DNA from: CAVORB01 sp963736235
Lineage (GTDB): Bacteria > Pseudomonadota > Gammaproteobacteria > Chromatiales > Chromatiaceae
Assembly: GCA_963736235.1 (NCBI GenBank)
Contig: CAVTOR010000006.1
Location: 310,001 to 374,000 of the forward strand
Reading direction: 5' to 3'
Length of the DNA: 64,000 bases
In this document: positions 48,980-57,408 of the stretch, piece after piece
Position numbering within the stretch: position 1 is the stretch's first letter
Layout of the letters: every line of letters begins with the position of its first letter
Translations under genes and position numbers: made by a program
The notes under the pieces: model-generated
Seen by the model: the letters and a program-made list of their open reading frames with translations, nothing else
What the model was told of the DNA's origin: nothing
Databases searched by the model: none

Positions 48980-51133
48980 TTATCGCCTCGACTGGCTTCC
49001 CTCTTCATCTCTCGCATGGGTGGGGTTTTCAGGGCTTTCAGCGGGGCCGGGCGCGCCTTCCGTCCCTCCGCGGAAAATGCCTTTCACTGCGCCCCCAACG
49101 CCCTCCAATACCGCCCCGGCTCCGTCGATCACGGCACCTCCCGCGCCCTTGACGAGCCCCTCGGCCGGATTCACGGCGATTCCGAGGGGCCCCGCCTGCT
49201 GCTGCTCGACCCGTCCGGTGGCGATCTTGACACAGGGATTCTCGGCCACGGCCTCCCCGAAGGCATCCATCAGCAAGAGTTGGGGAACAGCTATCTTCGA
49301 TGCCAGCTCGGTGAGAGACACCAGAAGCGACCCCTTTTCCACACGAACGTCCGGGCTCGCGAGCGGGCCTTGAATGACCACGGGCGCCGAGACCTTGAGG
49401 TGCACCCCCTTGGGATCGGGCACCAGCCGGAGCTCGATGGTCTCCGCCCCCAAGTCAAGAGTCCCGCCGGCGACGACCGTGGAATCCTGCGAATCCACCA
49501 ATCCCCGAACCTGGGTCCGGCCGCCCTCGAAATCGAACGCCGCGAGGCCGCAATTCACCCGTGCCAACTGGGCGTTAGGCCTGGCGAGCTGCCCGAACAG
49601 ATTCCGGACGCCCGGTGTCAGGCGATCCAATTGGGTCAGATCCGCCTCGGCATTCTCGACCAATAGCACTATGGTCCCGGCCAGAGAGTGCACCAGGTTG
49701 CCCTCGTTCGCACCCGCCGCGCGCACGTCCAAGGACAAGTCCAGGTCGCCTCGAATCATGCCCGCGGCCGAGGTGGGCGCCAGCAGCGGGGCCAGCATCA
49801 GCTTATCGCCCTTGACACGCAGCAACACCGAGATCGGGTCCGCATTGCCATCAACGGTCAGTCGCGCGGAGACGGTCCTGTCCCCGACCGCCTTGCCGGT
49901 GAGATCGACAGCCAACGTGCGGGACTGAAGGCTGGCGTCAAGGTCGATGCTGTGGCCGGTGGAGTACGGGGTGATCAGGTTCCTTAACCGGACCCGGGCG
50001 ACGATATCGGCCGAATCCATCCATGCGGTAGGGAATGGAGCGTCGGAGAAGAGCTCGGCGGAGCTCTCGGGCACTTGTACCTTGACCGGGCCCCCAGCAC
50101 CGGCGGGAAACAGGGGCCTGATGTCGACCTCTTGAATGCCAAGGTCAAGATCAACTCGCGGCCTTTTGCGGGAAAAATCTGCCGTCATGGAGCCGTCGAA
50201 CCGGCCGTTGCCGAGCTCGAGGTTAAAGGGCGCGATCCTGTAGCGGCTGCCCCCGCCCCTCAGATCCAGCCTGGCCTTGATCGGGCCCTGGGCGCCGAAC
50301 TCTTTGCCAATCCAAGGACCGAATCCCGAGAGCGACTTTCCAGCGACCGTGAGCTTCGCCGCCACCTGGGCGCCGGACCAGGGATTGGCCACGGTGCCTT
50401 TCACCGCGACATCCAGTCCCAGCAGATTGCCACTCAGGTCGAGCGGAACCGGATCATCGGCTTCCAGCAGGTGCGACAGGCTGGCCGTCGTACCCTTGAG
50501 ACGCACCGGAGACTGATTGACAGAACCGTCCAGATCGACCCGCAACAGAGCACCCTCGGGCTCGATGACCGCAGTACCGATCTGCGCCGCCCAGCCGTCC
50601 TCGGAACCGCGGTCGGCATAGGAAACTCGAGTATCGCGAACCCGGATACGAAGGTCATCCGCGAACAGCCGGCGCCCGTCGAAATCCCCAATGCCGGTCG
50701 TCGGCCTGGCTTCCGAAGACGACTGCCAGTTGGACCAACCGTTCTTGTAGCGCTCGAACCGGAGATCGCCATCCGCGAGAACCAGGCTAACGGGTATCAG
50801 GCGCCCCGACAGAAGCGGAACCGTCTCAATCTCCAGCGCAAGGGCGGAGGCCGTCATCAGCTCGCCCCCGCGCTTCGGGTCCGGGTTCTCGACCCGAACG
50901 CCCTGCGCCCGCACCTCGAGTCGGGGACCGACCGTGACACCGAGTTCACCCTCGACGTCGATCCGCAGACCCGTCCGCGCGCTGAGGGCCGAAGCTACCC
51001 TCTCCTTGAAGGGCGTGGCGTCGATCTCGAACGAATGCGTGGTCAGAATCAGGGTGGCCCCACCCGTGACCACCAACAGCAGCGTGAGCAGGCTGCCGAT
51101 CACCACAAGCAATCTCTTCACGGGAACCACCAC
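48980..51133 (-). CDS. AsmA-family protein
   Basis: The 717-residue protein starts with a membrane anchor (LLVVIGSLLTLLLVVTGGATLILTTH, about residues 9-34). The AsmA-family N-terminus follows: FKERVASALSARTGLRIDVEGEL, then LEVRAQGVRVENP and LALEIETVPLLSGRLIPVSLV. A long beta-rich region (repeated LDL, VDL strands) and the C-terminal AsmA_2-like QVRGLVDSQDSTVVAGGTLDLG complete it. Family members form bridge-like lipid-transfer channels from the inner membrane toward the outer membrane. The C-terminal tail is low-complexity. It converges with the dioxygenase gene. Confidence 0.9.
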   Translation of the reverse strand: MVVPVKRLLVVIGSLLTLLLVVTGGATLILTTHSFEIDATPFKERVASALSARTGLRIDVEGELGVTVGPRLEVRAQGVRVENPDPKRGGELMTASALALEIETVPLLSGRLIPVSLVLADGDLRFERYKNGWSNWQSSSEARPTTGIGDFDGRRLFADDLRIRVRDTRVSYADRGSEDGWAAQIGTAVIEPEGALLRVDLDGSVNQSPVRLKGTTASLSHLLEADDPVPLDLSGNLLGLDVAVKGTVANPWSGAQVAAKLTVAGKSLSGFGPWIGKEFGAQGPIKARLDLRGGGSRYRIAPFNLELGNGRFDGSMTADFSRKRPRVDLDLGIQEVDIRPLFPAGAGGPVKVQVPESSAELFSDAPFPTAWMDSADIVARVRLRNLITPYSTGHSIDLDASLQSRTLAVDLTGKAVGDRTVSARLTVDGNADPISVLLRVKGDKLMLAPLLAPTSAAGMIRGDLDLSLDVRAAGANEGNLVHSLAGTIVLLVENAEADLTQLDRLTPGVRNLFGQLARPNAQLARVNCGLAAFDFEGGRTQVRGLVDSQDSTVVAGGTLDLGAETIELRLVPDPKGVHLKVSAPVVIQGPLASPDVRVEKGSLLVSLTELASKIAVPQLLLMDAFGEAVAENPCVKIATGRVEQQQAGPLGIAVNPAEGLVKGAGGAVIDGAGAVLEGVGGAVKGIFRGGTEGAPGPAESPENPTHARDEEGSQSRR

Positions 51134-51337
51134 TCATGCTGCGCGGGCTGGCCCGCCCCGCGCATGTGCGGCGCGCCTTGCCGCAGCCAGTGAGAATCAA
51201 AGTTGAGGGTCGCCCCGGCCGGGGAAGGTTGGGCCGATACCGCGGGGTCGAGGTATCGATCACCCTGGTGGCTGCACCCGATGCGATGACCGCGGGCAGG
51301 TCGACCGGCTTGGCCGCCGCCCGCGGGAACTGACGGC
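51134..51337. terminator. Intergenic region with GC-rich hairpin
   Basis: Just upstream of asmA, CATGCTGCGCGGG and CCCGCCCCGCGCATG form an imperfect GC-rich hairpin at about 51134-51166. It could terminate transcription from the GlcG-like gene before asmA. The remainder holds no recognised feature. Confidence 0.35.
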
Positions 51338-51826
51338 TCAGAGCGCCATTTCGAGATCGTCGATTACCGCTTCCACGCCGGCCTGTGCGCACTCCTCGTC
51401 GGTAGCGCCATCCGGCGCCCCGCTCACCCCGACCCCGGCGACGAGCGCCCCGCCCACCTCGATCGGCACGCCCCCGGCAGACATCACCAGACCGTCGATA
51501 CGCCCGATCGGGGTGTCGGCGCGTGACACCAGTGCGGAGGTGGCGGCGTTGAAATTGACTGCGGTGGAGGCCTTCATCTTGCTGATGGGCACCGTAATCG
51601 GGGCCGCGATCGTGTCCCGAAGGGTTACCTGGACCGTTCCGTCGCGATCCACCACCGTGACGCCGATCTGGATTCCCTTCTCGCCGCATGCGTTCAGCGT
51701 CGCCTGGGCCACCTTGGTCGCCGTGTCGAGGGACAGACGCTTGACCGAAACCATTGCGACCTCGTCCGCCGCGGCCGGCAGCCCCAGGCTGGCGGCAATG
51801 AGCATTGCGGGAATGTGCGTTTTCAT
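51338..51826 (-). CDS. Exported GlcG/HbpS-family heme-binding-like protein
   Basis: The 162-residue product has a signal peptide (HIPAMLIAASLGLPAAA) and the GlcG/HbpS fold: RLSLDTATKVAQATLNACGEKG, VTVVDRDGTVQVTLRD, KMKASTAVNFNAATSALV and a glycine-rich end (SAGGVPIEVGGALVAGVGVSGA). HbpS binds heme and senses redox stress in Streptomyces; the role of other GlcG-like proteins is unclear. The start at 51826 follows a strong AGGAGG. It is transcribed downstream of ispG with a 62-base gap, so the two may share an operon. Confidence 0.88.
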   Translation of the reverse strand: MKTHIPAMLIAASLGLPAAADEVAMVSVKRLSLDTATKVAQATLNACGEKGIQIGVTVVDRDGTVQVTLRDTIAAPITVPISKMKASTAVNFNAATSALVSRADTPIGRIDGLVMSAGGVPIEVGGALVAGVGVSGAPDGATDEECAQAGVEAVIDDLEMAL

Positions 51827-51888
51827 TTGGGTACTCCTCCTATGGGAATGAAGCCAAGAGAGCGATTGAAGGTTGTCTCGCGCCGCGC

Positions 51889-53127
51889 CTATTCGGACGG
51901 CTGAATGTTGCCGTAGCGGGCGCGCACGTATTCGTCGACCATGCGGGTGAATTCCTCGGCGATGCGGTCCCCCTTGAGGGTCGCCACCTTCTTGCCGTCC
52001 ACGTAAACGGGGGCTGAAGGGCGCTCGCCCGTGCCCGGCAGGCTGATACCGATGTTCGCCTGCTTGCTCTCGCCGGGGCCGTTGACCACGCACCCCATCA
52101 CCGCCACCTGCATGGCCTCGACACCAGGATAACGGCCGCGCCACAGCGGCATCTGCGCCCGCAGGTGGGACTGGATGTCCTTGGCCAGCCGTTGGAAGTA
52201 GTCGCTCGTGGTGCGGCCGCACCCGGGGCAGGCGGTGACCAGTGGGGCAAAAGAGCGAAGCCCCATGGTCTGCAGGATCTCTTGGGCAACCACCACCTCA
52301 CGGGTGCGCGACTCGCCCGGCTCGGGCGTCAGGGAGACGCGGATGGTGTCGCCGATGCCCTCCTGCAGCAGCACCGCCAGTGCCGCGGTGGAAGCAACGA
52401 TGCCCTTGGAGCCCATGCCCGCCTCCGTGAGACCCAGGTGCAGGGCGTAATCACAGCGGCTCGCCAGCATACGGTACACGGCGATCAGGTCCTGCACGCC
52501 GCTCATCTTGCAGGAGAGCAGAATCCTGTCGCGCCCCAGACCGAGCTCCTCCGCCCGCTTGGCGCTCTCCAGGGCGGACAAGACCATGGCCTCGCGCATC
52601 ACCTGCTCGGCGTCCCTCGGAACATGAGCGCGGGCGTTCTCATCCATGAGACGAGCGATCAGCTCCGGATCCAGACTGCCCCAGTTGACCCCGATGCGCA
52701 CCGGCCTGTCGTAACGGCAGGCGATCTCGATCATGGTGGCGAACTGGCTATCGCGCTTCTCCCCGCGCCCCACGTTGCCCGGGTTGATGCGGTACTTTCC
52801 GAGCGCCTCGGCACACTCCGGATAATCGGTCAGCAGGCGGTGTCCGTTGAAGTGGAAATCCCCGATCAGGGGCACCTCCACGCCCCGCGCGTCCAGCGCC
52901 TCGCGGATGTCCGCCACCGCCCGCGCCGCGGACTCGTTGTTGACCGTGATCCGCACCAGCTCCGAGCCCGCTCGGGCCAACTCGAGGATTTGGGCGACGG
53001 TGGACGGCACGTCAGCGGTGTCGGTATTGGTCATGGACTGCACCACCACGGGTGCCGAACCGCCCACGATCACGCCGCCAACGTTGACGGGCACGGTGCC
53101 GTGACGCTGGATTGGACTGGGACTCAT
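51889..53127 (-). CDS. ispG: 4-hydroxy-3-methylbut-2-enyl diphosphate synthase
   Basis: The 412-residue IspG (GcpE) catalyses the penultimate step of the MEP isoprenoid pathway. The N-terminus VVVQSMTNTDTADVPSTVAQI and GKYRINPGNVGRG are characteristic. The 4Fe-4S cysteines lie in TACPGCGRTTSDYF and MGCVVNGPGESKQANIGISLPG. The ATG at 53127 gives the usual N-terminus; a longer frame extends upstream without family similarity. In a phototroph it feeds carotenoids, quinones and chlorophyll tails. Confidence 0.96.
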   Translation of the reverse strand: MSPSPIQRHGTVPVNVGGVIVGGSAPVVVQSMTNTDTADVPSTVAQILELARAGSELVRITVNNESAARAVADIREALDARGVEVPLIGDFHFNGHRLLTDYPECAEALGKYRINPGNVGRGEKRDSQFATMIEIACRYDRPVRIGVNWGSLDPELIARLMDENARAHVPRDAEQVMREAMVLSALESAKRAEELGLGRDRILLSCKMSGVQDLIAVYRMLASRCDYALHLGLTEAGMGSKGIVASTAALAVLLQEGIGDTIRVSLTPEPGESRTREVVVAQEILQTMGLRSFAPLVTACPGCGRTTSDYFQRLAKDIQSHLRAQMPLWRGRYPGVEAMQVAVMGCVVNGPGESKQANIGISLPGTGERPSAPVYVDGKKVATLKGDRIAEEFTRMVDEYVRARYGNIQPSE

Positions 53128-53248
53128 GGCCTGTGCTCTTTGGGAAGCCGCGACCCCGCGGCCGATAGCATGAATGTTGGTTCGCCTCCCCGGCGTGTAA
53201 AGGGGCGGGCCAGGAGCAACTTCGCGCCCGGGTCGCTTTGGCGCGCGA

Positions 53249-54103
53249 TCAAGGCAAGACCGAGCGCAGCCCCTGAATGATGTCGAGGTAATCCGGCGCA
53301 TCCTGATCGATGTAGCCGTGACGCACCAGGAAATCGATGATGACCAGATTGCAATTGAGCTTGAACTCGCTGCCGTCGCGGACGGTCTCCAGCACGCGCC
53401 GCACCGGCCACAGGTAGAAGGCCTGCACCTCACCGTCCTGGCAGCGCGGCTCGAAGTCCGGCGGCAGCTCCAGATCGTAGCAGTACATGACGTCCGGCTT
53501 CAGGCCCCGTTCGGACTCCCGGCAATAGGTAACGGCCCCCACCGGCACGGCCCGATCCGCCAGCGCCTGCGGCATGGCGGCCTCCTCCCGGCACTCCTTG
53601 CGCAGGTTCTCGGCGAGGGTCGCTCCCCAGGGCAAGCCGCCCGCGACCAGGTTGTCCAGGTGATTGGGGAAGACGCGCCGATCGGCCGATCGTTTCGCCA
53701 CCCACAGCTTCAAATCATCGCCATCCCGCACGAAGCCGTTCAGATGCTGACCGAAGGCGCGAACGCCGAAATAGGGGGCGCAGGCACGGTCGATCAGCAT
53801 CCGGGGCGCGAGCCGGCTCCCGTCGGTGACCGGGTAAATCTCGCCGTGCAGGTGACTGATGGCGCCTTGCTCCACCAGCGATGCAACAACTTCCTGCATG
53901 GCCCCGGTGCGGGACGCGAAGTCCCCCGCCGAATGAACCCAGTCGACGCCGTCGGGCGCTACCCGGAAGGTCCTCGGAAACCGTCGCAGATGCTCCGCGA
54001 ACGAGCGACGCACCAGCCCGACACGATCGGACTCCACACGAAACGGGATAAACCGCATGGGCTCCCAGCGGTTGCATTCGCGAATGTGATCGAGAAAGCT
54101 CAT
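53249..54103 (-). CDS. DUF4743 Nudix hydrolase (Tnr3-like)
   Basis: The 284-residue protein has an N-terminal DUF4743 domain (SFLDHIRECNRWEPMRFIPFRVESDRVGLVR) and a C-terminal Nudix domain. The Nudix box is a variant: NLVAGGLPWGATLAENLRKECREEAAMP, where KECREEAA replaces the usual REUxEExG. This layout is that of the Tnr3/plant Nudix20-24 group, which removes oxidised or toxic thiamine diphosphate analogues. Its start overlaps the yjbQ stop (ATGA). Exact substrate specificity cannot be read from the sequence. Confidence 0.87.
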   Translation of the reverse strand: MSFLDHIRECNRWEPMRFIPFRVESDRVGLVRRSFAEHLRRFPRTFRVAPDGVDWVHSAGDFASRTGAMQEVVASLVEQGAISHLHGEIYPVTDGSRLAPRMLIDRACAPYFGVRAFGQHLNGFVRDGDDLKLWVAKRSADRRVFPNHLDNLVAGGLPWGATLAENLRKECREEAAMPQALADRAVPVGAVTYCRESERGLKPDVMYCYDLELPPDFEPRCQDGEVQAFYLWPVRRVLETVRDGSEFKLNCNLVIIDFLVRHGYIDQDAPDYLDIIQGLRSVLP

Positions 54104-54519
54104 GCCGGCGCCGCCGAATCGACAAGGATGGTGCAGACGACGGTCCTCTCCTCGCGCGGCCCGTCGAACTCGCAAAAGAACACGTTTTGCCAGGTGGAGA
54201 GGCCGAGCTCGCCCGCGATGACGGGTATGGTCTCGGACGGTCCCACCAGCCCCGCCTTGAGGTGGGAATCGCCGTTCCCGTCCTGCGCATCGTGACACCA
54301 CACCCCGCGAGGGATGAGCTTGCGCAGCAGATCTACGACGTCGGTCTGGACGCTTTCGTCCCAGTTCTCTTGGATCATGACGGCGCCCGTGGCCCCCTGC
54401 GCGTAGACGGCGACCAGCCCGTCTCGCACCCCGCTGCGGCGAACCGCGTCGCGAAGCTGCGGCGTGATGTCCACCAGCTCCTCCCGGGCGCTGGTGCGGA
54501 ATCGAATGACCTCGCGCAC
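54100..54519 (-). CDS. yjbQ: YjbQ family (UPF0047) protein
   Basis: The 139-residue UPF0047 protein contains FRTSAREELVDITPQLRDAV, AVYAQGATGAVMIQENWDESVQTD and DSHLKAGLVGPSETIPVIAGELGLSTWQNVFFCEFDGPREERTV, all typical of the family. E. coli YjbQ can weakly replace thiamine phosphate synthase, hence the name secondary thiamine-phosphate synthase. The GTG at 54519 is inferred because GGAGG lies upstream and the codon overlaps the mazG stop (TAGTG). The downstream end overlaps the Nudix gene by ATGA. Confidence 0.9.
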   Translation of the reverse strand: MREVIRFRTSAREELVDITPQLRDAVRRSGVRDGLVAVYAQGATGAVMIQENWDESVQTDVVDLLRKLIPRGVWCHDAQDGNGDSHLKAGLVGPSETIPVIAGELGLSTWQNVFFCEFDGPREERTVVCTILVDSAAPA

Positions 54520-55319
54520 TACTTGTCCTCCATTTTCGCGGCCTCCCACAGCCTCTCCATCTCCGCGCGCTCATCCGGACCGGTTGCCCTGCCCTGCTCC
54601 CTCAGGCCGACCTCGATCGCGTGAAAGCGTCGCTCGAAGCGATGGTTGCCGGCGCGCAAGGCCTGCTCCGCATCGATGCCCAAGTGACGGGCCAGGTTGA
54701 CGCAGGAAAAGAGTAGATCACCGACCTCGTGAACCCGCTCGGCGGGCTGTGCGTGCTCGTCTATGGCCTGCCGGCACTCATCGAGCTCCTCGCGGACCTT
54801 GTCAAACACACCATCGATCGAATCCCAATCGAACCCCACGCTGGCGGCCCGCCGCTGCAGCTTTTGCCCCCGCACCAGCGCGGGCAGGGCCTCGGCGACA
54901 CCGGCGAGGAGGCTCGCATCTTGGTCGTCACCCTTGCGCGCCCGCTCCGACGCCTTCTCGCGCTCCCAATTGGCGCGCACGGCCGCTTGATCCGACAAGT
55001 CGACGTCCGCGAAGACGTGCGGATGACGGCGGATCATCTTGCTGCAGATGGCTTGCACGACATCGGCAAACGCAAAGCTGCCCTGCTCCTCAGCCATCCG
55101 GGCATGGAAAACAACCTGGAACAGCAGGTCCCCGAGCTCGTCGCGCAGAGCGTCCATGTCGTCGTTCTCGATCGCCTCGGCAACCTCGTATGCCTCCTCG
55201 AGGGTATAGGGAAGGATCGTACGGAAGCTTTGCGCGAGATCCCAGGGGCACCCGCCCTTCGGGTCGCGCAGGCGCGCCATAATAGCGAGCAAGTCGTCGA
55301 TGGTGGGGCGATCCGACAT
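54519..55319 (-). CDS. mazG: Nucleoside triphosphate pyrophosphohydrolase MazG
   Basis: The 266-residue MazG has two tandem all-alpha MazG domains. The first holds DPKGGCPWDLAQSFRTILPYTLEEAYEVAEAI and ALRDELGDLLFQVVFHARMAEE, with the EExxE and ExxD metal-binding pattern. The second holds DKVREELDECRQAID and HEVGDLLFSCVNLARHL. It hydrolyses NTPs, including damaged ones, to NMP and PPi in the cytoplasm. The ATG at 55319 gives the usual N-terminus. It shares a base with the yjbQ start. Confidence 0.95.
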   Translation of the reverse strand: MSDRPTIDDLLAIMARLRDPKGGCPWDLAQSFRTILPYTLEEAYEVAEAIENDDMDALRDELGDLLFQVVFHARMAEEQGSFAFADVVQAICSKMIRRHPHVFADVDLSDQAAVRANWEREKASERARKGDDQDASLLAGVAEALPALVRGQKLQRRAASVGFDWDSIDGVFDKVREELDECRQAIDEHAQPAERVHEVGDLLFSCVNLARHLGIDAEQALRAGNHRFERRFHAIEVGLREQGRATGPDERAEMERLWEAAKMEDK

Positions 55320-55357
55320 AGGGTCATTGAGAGCCGTAGCAGCCTTGTCCGGGGGCA

Positions 55358-55699
55358 TCAGCTGAACAGGATCCCGAGCAGCAGCGCGCCTAGTCCGCCC
55401 CAAGCCCAGTAGGGCTTGGGGATCCCTATGATCTCGCTTGGCAGCGACTTGGACGGATCCCGCGAGATCTCCAACAGATGGGGTCCGGCCATGAGCCAGG
55501 GAATGAAACCAAACATGGCCGGCACCGCGATCCACATCGGCACCGGTTCGTTGAGCAGTAAGGTGACCACGAGCGCCGGCCATAGCAAGATGTAAGCGGC
55601 GGTCATGCGCGCGTCAGCGGACTTCTCTCGGGTCTTGGCGAAGGCCATGACCGCCGACATGCCCCATACGGCGGCAATGAGGATGATAACCAGCCGCAT
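55358..55699 (-). CDS. Small inner-membrane protein of unknown function (113 aa)
   Basis: The product has four hydrophobic segments: LVIILIAAVWGMSAVMAFA, MTAAYILLWPALVVTLLL, WIAVPAMFGFIPWLMA and YWAWGGLGALLLGILFS. A cytoplasmic loop (LLEISRDPSKSLPSEIIGIPKP) joins the last two. It lies 38 bases upstream of mazG on the same strand, so it may be co-transcribed with the mazG-yjbQ-Nudix operon. I do not recognise a family. Confidence 0.75.
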   Translation of the reverse strand: MRLVIILIAAVWGMSAVMAFAKTREKSADARMTAAYILLWPALVVTLLLNEPVPMWIAVPAMFGFIPWLMAGPHLLEISRDPSKSLPSEIIGIPKPYWAWGGLGALLLGILFS

Positions 55700-55705
55700 A
55701 CGCGG

Positions 55706-56062
55706 TCAATACCTCTCGCGTGGAGTGCCGCCGACAGGCGATCGCGCACCGCCCTCAGCACTGGATGGACGCCCAGACGATATCGCCACAACACGCGGAA
55801 TCAATGGAGACGTGCTGCGGTAAGCGTCAACGCTGCAGCGCAGCGACGCCCGCGCGGGATCGTCAGAGTAGATGTTCGGACCCGGGTTAGCGCAGAAGAA
55901 GCTGGTGTTGCGGCTGTCAAGGTCCATTCGAATGCGAAAAGCGCGGATCACGTGTTCAACAACCTGTCGCTTCGGCGCGCATGCGACAGCTACCGTCAGG
56001 GCTGGCTTGGGGACAGGGCATTCGGATTCGCAGACCAGCGAGACCCTCGCCGCAAACGTCAA
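55706..56062 (-). CDS. Possible small protein overlapping the CoA-binding gene
   Basis: A 118-codon frame begins at an ATG that overlaps the stop of the upstream CoA-binding gene (ATGA) and ends seven bases before the next gene. It contains cysteine-bearing segments (VSLVCESECPVPKP and TSFFCANPGPNIYSDDP) and no membrane segment. No family is recognised and the composition is unconvincing, so it could be a chance frame. If it is not a gene, 55700-56058 is empty. Confidence 0.3.
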   Translation of the reverse strand: MTFAARVSLVCESECPVPKPALTVAVACAPKRQVVEHVIRAFRIRMDLDSRNTSFFCANPGPNIYSDDPARASLRCSVDAYRSTSPLIPRVVAISSGRPSSAEGGARSPVGGTPRERY

Positions 56063-56451
56063 AACTGCCCCGTGCGAAGCAAGACCAGGGTACAGGCATG
56101 TTCATAGGGTATGCCGGCCTCCTTCAGTGCGCGCTCGAGCGCCCGCGATTCGCTTCCCGGGTTCAGTATCACCCTACCGGGTGCCAATTCAACGATGTCG
56201 CGGATCATATCGCGACTGCGCGCCTCTCCGACGTAGAGCGTGAGCGTATGAACGCGCTCTCGGATATCTGCCAGTCGGTTGACCACCGGGATGCGGTCGA
56301 TCCGAGACGCCTTCGGGTGTACCGGAATCACACGGTAACCCTGCGCGTGCAGGAGGTCGACTGCCTGAAAGGAGTAGCGGGTGGGTTTGGGGCTCGCCCC
56401 CAACACTACGACACAGTGCTCGCCCGGTCTCAGATGTCTGGCTGCCCGCAT
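56059..56451 (-). CDS. CoA-binding domain protein (YccU-like)
   Basis: The 130-residue protein is a stand-alone CoA_binding_2 Rossmann domain. VVVLGASPKPTRYSFQAVDLLHAQGYRVIPVHPKA carries the GAS-x-K-x-x-R-x-S motif. VHTLTLYVGEARSRDMI and GRVILNPGSESRALERALKEAGI follow. The family function is undefined; binding of CoA or another nucleotide is expected. The ATG at 56451 follows GAGGTGGGAGC. Confidence 0.85.
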   Translation of the reverse strand: MRAARHLRPGEHCVVVLGASPKPTRYSFQAVDLLHAQGYRVIPVHPKASRIDRIPVVNRLADIRERVHTLTLYVGEARSRDMIRDIVELAPGRVILNPGSESRALERALKEAGIPYEHACTLVLLRTGQF

Positions 56452-56569
56452 GCTCCCACCTCGCACCGCTGGCTGGGGCCGAAAAAGGGTGCCATGGTAC
56501 CGCTGGCCCTAGCGGGCGTCCACGAGCACACCTTGCTCGCAGGTTACGGTGACTTGCCCCGCCTTGCAG

Positions 56570-57390
56570 GGGCGAGAGCCTGAAGCCAGGGCACACGCCC
56601 CCAGAAGCTCCGCCGCCAGCTGCCGTCCTGGCGCGGATGCTCGCGCCGTCTGCCGAACGAGATGTGTCGAGACAGCACTGCAGCCAGGGCGAAGCTGCCC
56701 TAGCCGAGATTATTGGTCGCAACAAGGAGTTGGCCTCGATTCTGGACAACGCCCTGCCAGGCAGGTATAACGCCAGTCGACATCCCGTTGTCCGAGGCCC
56801 GGCGCTTGAACCTGCGAGAGATTGTCCTACAACCCGTTGCTGCGCATGAAGAGGGACGCTTCCAGGCCCTGATGGGGGCCTATCACTACCTCGGGGCGTT
56901 GCCGAAGATCGGCCACACCCTGTGGTATGTCGCCACCTGGAACGGGCAGTGGCTGGCCCTGCTGAACTTCTCCGCGGCGGCCTGGAAGTGCGCGGCGCGC
57001 GACGTCTGGATCGGCTGGGATTTCCGCCACCAATACGACCGCCTGCACTTGGTCGCCAACAACAGCCGGTTTCTGATCCTGCCCGAGTACCACGTCGCGA
57101 ACCTCGCTTCGCGGGTGCTGGCCTTGAGCGAACGCCGTCTGGCCAGCGATTGGCGGGAGCGCTTCGGTTACCCGCTGCTGTTGCTGGAGACCTTTGTCGA
57201 TCCGCGGCGTTTCCACGGCACGATCTACCGCGCCGCCAACTGGTGCTATGTGGGTGATACCCGCGTTTTCGCCGAACTCGCACGGGCTACAGCGCCGCGC
57301 CGAGCGCCGCCAAACGCGTCTTTGTCCGCCCTCTGCACGCCCAAGCCCAGGGCCTGCCTGTCGTCTCCCGTACTCGACCCCCAGTATCGT
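56570..57390 (+). pseudogene. Decayed DUF4338 (DruA-like) gene upstream of the ISAs1 transposase
   Basis: Sequence of the DUF4338/DruA-like family is readable but broken. The N-terminal segment (LRRQLPSWRGCSRRLPNEMCRDSTAARAKLP) meets an in-frame stop near 56703. The core (DIPLSEARRLNLREIV, WLALLNFSAAAWKCAARDVWIGWD, NSRFLILPEYHVANLASRVLAL and LLLETFVDPRRFHGTIYRAANWCYVGDTR) is in one frame. The end (GYSAAPSAAKRVFVRPLHAQAQG) is in another, after about 57290. DUF4338 proteins occur both with ISAs1-like transposases and, as DruA, in Druantia defence; here the linkage is to a transposase. Confidence 0.75.
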
Positions 57391-57408
57391 CACGGAGCCC
57401 CGAACATC

